From positions 10,704,001 through 10,768,000 of the forward strand of contig NC_092582.1 of the NCBI RefSeq assembly GCF_037975245.1: DNA of 64,000 nt, read 5' to 3'. The translations under genes were made by a program, and so were the position numbers. Below, one piece after another: positions 60,011-64,000 of this stretch. Origin of the DNA: Apostichopus japonicus. Taxonomy: Eukaryota; Echinodermata; Holothuroidea; Aspidochirotida; Stichopodidae. Within the stretch, counting starts at the first letter, position 1. The number at the start of each line of letters is the position of its first letter. The notes beneath the pieces are model-generated. The model worked only from the letters and a program-made list of their open reading frames with translations. It made no database searches and was not told the DNA's origin.

Positions 60011-60424
60011 CTGTAACAAAGTAAAAAGTTCCTGTGATCAAATTTTTGTGCTGGTTGCAGATCTAAGTCACTCTTACATCTAACATCAGCAGCACAACAT
60101 TCCTCCATCTTTGTCTTCTTTGCTGTTTTACTTATGAAATGATTACATATCAAGTCTTCCACAAGTATCTCCTTGAAAATCTCACTCATTCGCTGTCTTT
60201 GGTGCATTCAGAACACAATTGGAACATTCCGTTTCTATGCCATTTCCATGAAATACTGCACAATTTTGGATGCAGGTGATCTTGAAAATATTTACAAAAT
60301 GGGTGGGGTGTGCCACAGACCACTTGTAGGGAGCTTCATGAAGTTCCCCAAACCGATAAAGTTTGTATTATGTTCAATAGCGTATGAAACCATTCTGATT
60401 ATTAAGTCAAGAGCTTGCCAATAC

Positions 60425-60553
<129 letters not shown>

Positions 60554-60918
60554 AATCTAAGAGAGAATCAAGCTGTAACAATTAGAGTTTCAAGTAAGAC
60601 ACAAATCAAATCAAATGGTGTATCCAACCATCCTGATACGTCACAGCTGTTTACTTTGACTGAACGAAGCTACCTGCTTATCCACTGACTTCCTACAACT
60701 CACTTCTCACTGAATTATCTCACTTAATAAGCGTATTAGCTTGGTACACATATGATCAAAAACCTCATATGTTAACTAGCGACGCCATCGGTTGGCAATT
60801 AGCATAGTAAATGCTTGCTATGTCTGCCCAGATCTTTAAATGCAAATAAGGCTAGTTGGTCTGCTGCACAGACGTTGCAGGCCAAGTGAGTTGGAATTTT
60901 TGCATTTTGAAATCTTAC

Positions 60919-61083
60919 CATATTGTCCAAATGTCTCATCATGGCTTCGAACTCCAGTTCACCGACCTTCAGTTTGTGTCCTGTCTCACTGACCCCACCT
61001 GTGTCCTTGGCAGTCCCTTCGCCGACCTTGTCTCTGACTTCATCCGGTAGGTGGATGACATTATCCAGGCCTACGGCATGTAT
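60919..61083 (-). CDS. Unknown minus-strand gene, exon 1
   Basis: Minus-strand acceptor ATTCGTGACAG, donor CAATATG|GTAAGA. Exactly 55 codons in phase 0: IHAVGLDNVIHLPDEVRDKV, GEGTAKDTGGVSETGHKLKV and GELEFEAMMRHLDNM. An internal exon, since no start is forced. The composition is codon-like and higher in GC than the flanks. It splices in phase to 60010. Upstream exons were not found. Confidence 0.6.
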
Positions 61084-62302
61084 CTGTCACGAATAATTAG
61101 CATACGGTAAAGCGTTTGAATGCAGTTTGTTGTTACATTATCGAACACAAGTCTTACGAGGAACTCTTTTAATCTCTCTTATTCCTCCTTTGCTCTGCTG
61201 GTCCTAACACTACTAAGGAGATTCTTATATTTGTCATCTTGTATATGCCATCGGAGGAATGAAACTCAACAATTTCATATAAGAGGACGACAACATCGTA
61301 CATGATTTGCCGAAGAAACCATCCGTTTGGCGTTCATGCTTCAAAAATACAAGACCCACTAAAGAGTCGTTTTTAGCTTAAATCCGGTTTGAACTTTCGT
61401 CCTTTTGATGAAACCTTTGAATTCTTCTCAATTGAAGCATTTTGTCTTCCATCTCTCTGTCAAGGGACAAAAGAGCTAAATACTGCCATTACAGAACAAA
61501 CACAGAAATGCACTTCTCCTTCAACAGGCAAATATTTGAGCAACTGTCTGTCTGGGCAATAATACTTCATTTGTTCCTATCCAACAAAAAAAATTTGTCT
61601 GTCAACAAAACTGGACCAAACTTGGCTACTTGATAATTTGCTCTTTCATGAATAAAAATATATCAACTTCTATAATGGTGGATATAACCAATGCCTGGAT
61701 TCTGCAAGGCACCTTGATAGCAAATAGGCAAAAGCATTATGTACAATATGTATGAGGTACAATAGAAGCATTGTAACACTATCAGAAAAACGGAAGTTTG
61801 TGTTTATAAGCCTCTTCTCCAAACGATTTGATACAGAATCCTGTGGACGCCTGCGGGCGCAAGCTGAGCTCATCAAACTTACAAAGACCCTCAGGAGCAT
61901 CCCAGCTTTCCTTTCATGATGTTAGTGTCATCACATTAGTATTTATAATACGCTTTCTGGCCAAGGTGAAGTGCACTGAGGCGCGGCAGTATTTGAATAT
62001 ACCGCAGAGGATTGAAAACTGAAGCCTTTCCAAAATCTCATCGATCATATTCATAGACTTACTGTTTTAGTATTCTGTGCTTAATACTCCCTTTTGAATA
62101 GATATTTATTCCTCTTGAATGTTATTCAACTTTTATTAGCAGATTGAATTTGAGTTAGCAAAAATAAATGTTTCAGTTTTTGAGTCGGACTAAATTTATT
62201 CCAGTCCTAGCAGCCCGACTGAACTTTATTAACATTAGGCTGAAACTTGGAAGAAAATAAATTTTATCCCACAGTGATAGGCCTAGGCCTAAATATCCAA
62301 TA
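61084..62302. other. Non-coding, nothing assigned
   Basis: No splice-linked exon. A minus-strand acceptor-like GCCCGCAG at about 61856 opens a 22-codon frame (ASTGFCIKSFGEEAYKHKLP) that stops quickly, and I do not call it. Confidence 0.35.
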
Positions 62303-62530
62303 ATGAATGTTCAGAACTTGCTGCAGTTATCCAAGAATATGGAAAATATTGTTGACCCACAGAAGAAGACCAAGCCTCAAAAATGTGTTATTTATTGGAT
62401 GAAAGATCAACAAGTTAGTACAGAGTCGGTGATGGACAAAGAAAATGCAACTGAAAATGCAGTCTGCTTGATAAAGTGGAGAGGAAAGGGGCCGTATTCT
62501 AGAAAAATCATCAAGATAAGTGGTTTGTTG
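62303..62530 (+). CDS. Possible first exon of a BEN-type protein
   Basis: The frame starts MNVQNLLQLSKNMENIVDPQ and continues KCVIYWMKDQQVSTESVM, then AVCLIKWRGKGPYSRKIIKI. The pattern YWxxDxxVSxxxxxVM, then VKWRGKxYxxxILKIS resembles the short N-terminal region of invertebrate BEN-domain proteins as I recall it. A donor may lie near 62519 (GATAA|GTGG). The BEN domain itself would lie on exons outside or unseen. Translation beyond the donor is hydrophobic and looks intronic. Confidence 0.35.
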
Positions 62531-62560
62531 ACCTTTTTTCTGTTTCATTTCTATGTGTAA

Positions 62561-63540
62561 TCATTTGAAACTTTCTGACAGTGGCACAATAACCAAGTTC
62601 AACTTCTAATTTTCTCCTGTCTTGTGCCACGATAAACATCATATTTGCAGTTAATAAAATAAATCAAATCAAATTAAAATAAGACAAGGCTACATGTGTA
62701 GTATATTTCTTGTTTAGGCCTAAACTTATAGGGTTACTACAGTTAAACTTATTCTTATGGGTGCATGGGGCAATGCCTATGTTTGGTAATTATTTGGACA
62801 TTCAGTACTTGTATTTTCCTAGTTTTACCTAGTCAAACTTCACGTTCAAGTCTGACGTTTCTCTTACCGTACTACAGAGATTTTACTTACCATTGAAATA
62901 GCGTTATAAAAATGCAAAACATTTAAGTGTTGGGCATGCAGGGTTTAATGTGATTACATTTCTGTTTTTCATATGTGGTTATATGCAAGGAGCTAAATTT
63001 TTCATCATTTTAATAATTATTACAGGGGGGGTAGGGCTAGTAAGGTTATATATAAACTTTGTGACATGTTGTAAGACATGTGTAAACATGCTTGCTTGCA
63101 AAAAAAGTGGGGTCTAAAGCCACCCATCTCTCCCCGCATTGCGACGTCACTGTATTATGCACTGAATATTATATATTATATTTTCCGTTTCTGGTGGGTG
63201 GTTATTGTGCCAATGTATATTTGTGCCCTATCATTATTAATTATTTCTATTTGTTTTATGTTCAGAGTACATTCACAGTATGTGTAGCAGAAACCAGTGG
63301 ACAGAGCCACAGCCACAAGAGATGAACAAACGGTTTGCATACAAGTGCACGAATGCTCCAAGATACATGAAATTGAAGAAGCTGTATTTTATTTTTGTTT
63401 TGTTTTGTTTTGTAATTTTATAGTTGTTGAATAGAAAAGGAGACTTCAGAATTCTGGTTATTCTCATTATTTGTTTGGAGAGTTTTAATCAATAACTAGG
63501 ACAACAAGCTGGCCAAATTCCTAACTCTCCATACTTGGAA
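62561..63540. other. Non-coding, short LINE-like tail
   Basis: AATAAATCAAATCAAATTAA at 62658 resembles the tail of the LINE fragment at 37.2 kb. Otherwise AT-rich with no exon. Confidence 0.4.
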
Positions 63541-63945
63541 CTGATAAGCATATAAGTATTCAATAAGTATTCGAATAAGTATTCAGAAACCTGTTAAGCC
63601 TTCATAAAATAACTAATTAGCATACAAGTATTTGAATGCTAGCGAATAAGTATTCGAGTAACTATAAGTATTCATCAGAGCCGAATTATTTAAACTAGCA
63701 AATACTTATATGTAAATGAGCTAAGTATTCAAATAGCTATTCCAAATCTACTCGAATACCTATTCGAATACCTATTTGAATACCTAACAGGTATTCGAAT
63801 ACTTCACTCATTTACATATTTTGGCTCTGACGAAGGCTTATAGTAATTTGTATTAGTATTGGAATACTTATTTTGTACTGTGTGTTATATGGTAAACTTT
63901 CTGAATACTAAGGAAATCTTTGAATACTTTTTGAATACTTATCGA
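63541..63945. mobile_element. Palindromic GTATTCGAATAC element, probable MITE
   Basis: AAGTATTC units run inward from the left, and GAATACTT units from the right. The centre carries GTATTCGAATAC palindromes and an inverted pair (CAGAGCC ... ATGTAAATGAG). Outer ends GATAAG...AAGTATTCAA are similar on both sides. No clear target duplication. Confidence 0.5.
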
Positions 63946-64000
63946 CTATATTCGTGTTAGGTAAGGGTAACTTTATTAGAAAGCAGATAATTCCCTTTGT

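Overview
The window is animal nuclear DNA: AT-rich, intron-containing, and dominated by decayed transposable elements, microsatellites and minisatellites. No prokaryotic gene layout is present. The abundant TAGGCCTA-type words, pogo-, hAT- and Penelope-like debris and a Jockey-type LINE fit a marine deuterostome. An echinoderm (sea cucumber or sea urchin) is my best guess, an inference only. Almost all short open frames are noise; the genes here are chains of small exons, joined by splice sites and matching intron phase.

Host genes: (1) on the minus strand, two phase-matched exons (41705-41627 and 40417-40185) encode the C-terminus of SRP68, the 68-kDa signal recognition particle protein. (2) On the plus strand, 22.3-29.6 kb, an unrecognised coiled-coil protein gene has up to six phase-compatible exons. 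(3) On the minus strand, 61.1-57.6 kb, three phase-compatible exons belong to an unrecognised gene. (4) Between 46.5 and 48.9 kb lie three relics of one exon of an ABCC/MRP transporter nucleotide-binding domain, inside a minisatellite. (5) A BEN-protein-like first exon may start at 62.3 kb.

Mobile DNA, left to right: Mutator-like transposase relics (1.2-2.2 and 7.6-9.3 kb) flank a three-layer nest: a pogo/mariner-like element with TA duplications (2632-7382) contains a hAT-like element (3465-5766), which contains a hAT MITE (4888-5684). Further hAT-like elements with 8-bp target duplications lie at 9603-10504 and 12943-13308. A Penelope-like fragment with a hammerhead-like motif lies at 11.6-12.4 kb. 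A 6-kb element with long inverted repeats (15919-21929) carries two exons of a zinc-module protein and a nested 658-bp element. A MITE at 31767-32415 shares its TATGGC terminus and 6-bp target-duplication length. A Jockey-type LINE occupies 41.9-46.3 kb, with an internal fragment of the same family at 33.9-35.3 kb. An L1/Tx1-like C-terminal fragment (36.6-37.3 kb) is followed by a 161-bp tandem array of tRNA-like units.

The most distinctive theme is that several unrelated non-autonomous DNA transposons here are built from arrays of short palindromes (GTAATCGATTAC, GGGTACCCG, TCGATTTAAATCGA, CCACTTAAGTGG, GTATTCGAATAC). The strongest candidate for something undescribed is the TATGGC-ended family with 6-bp target duplications.
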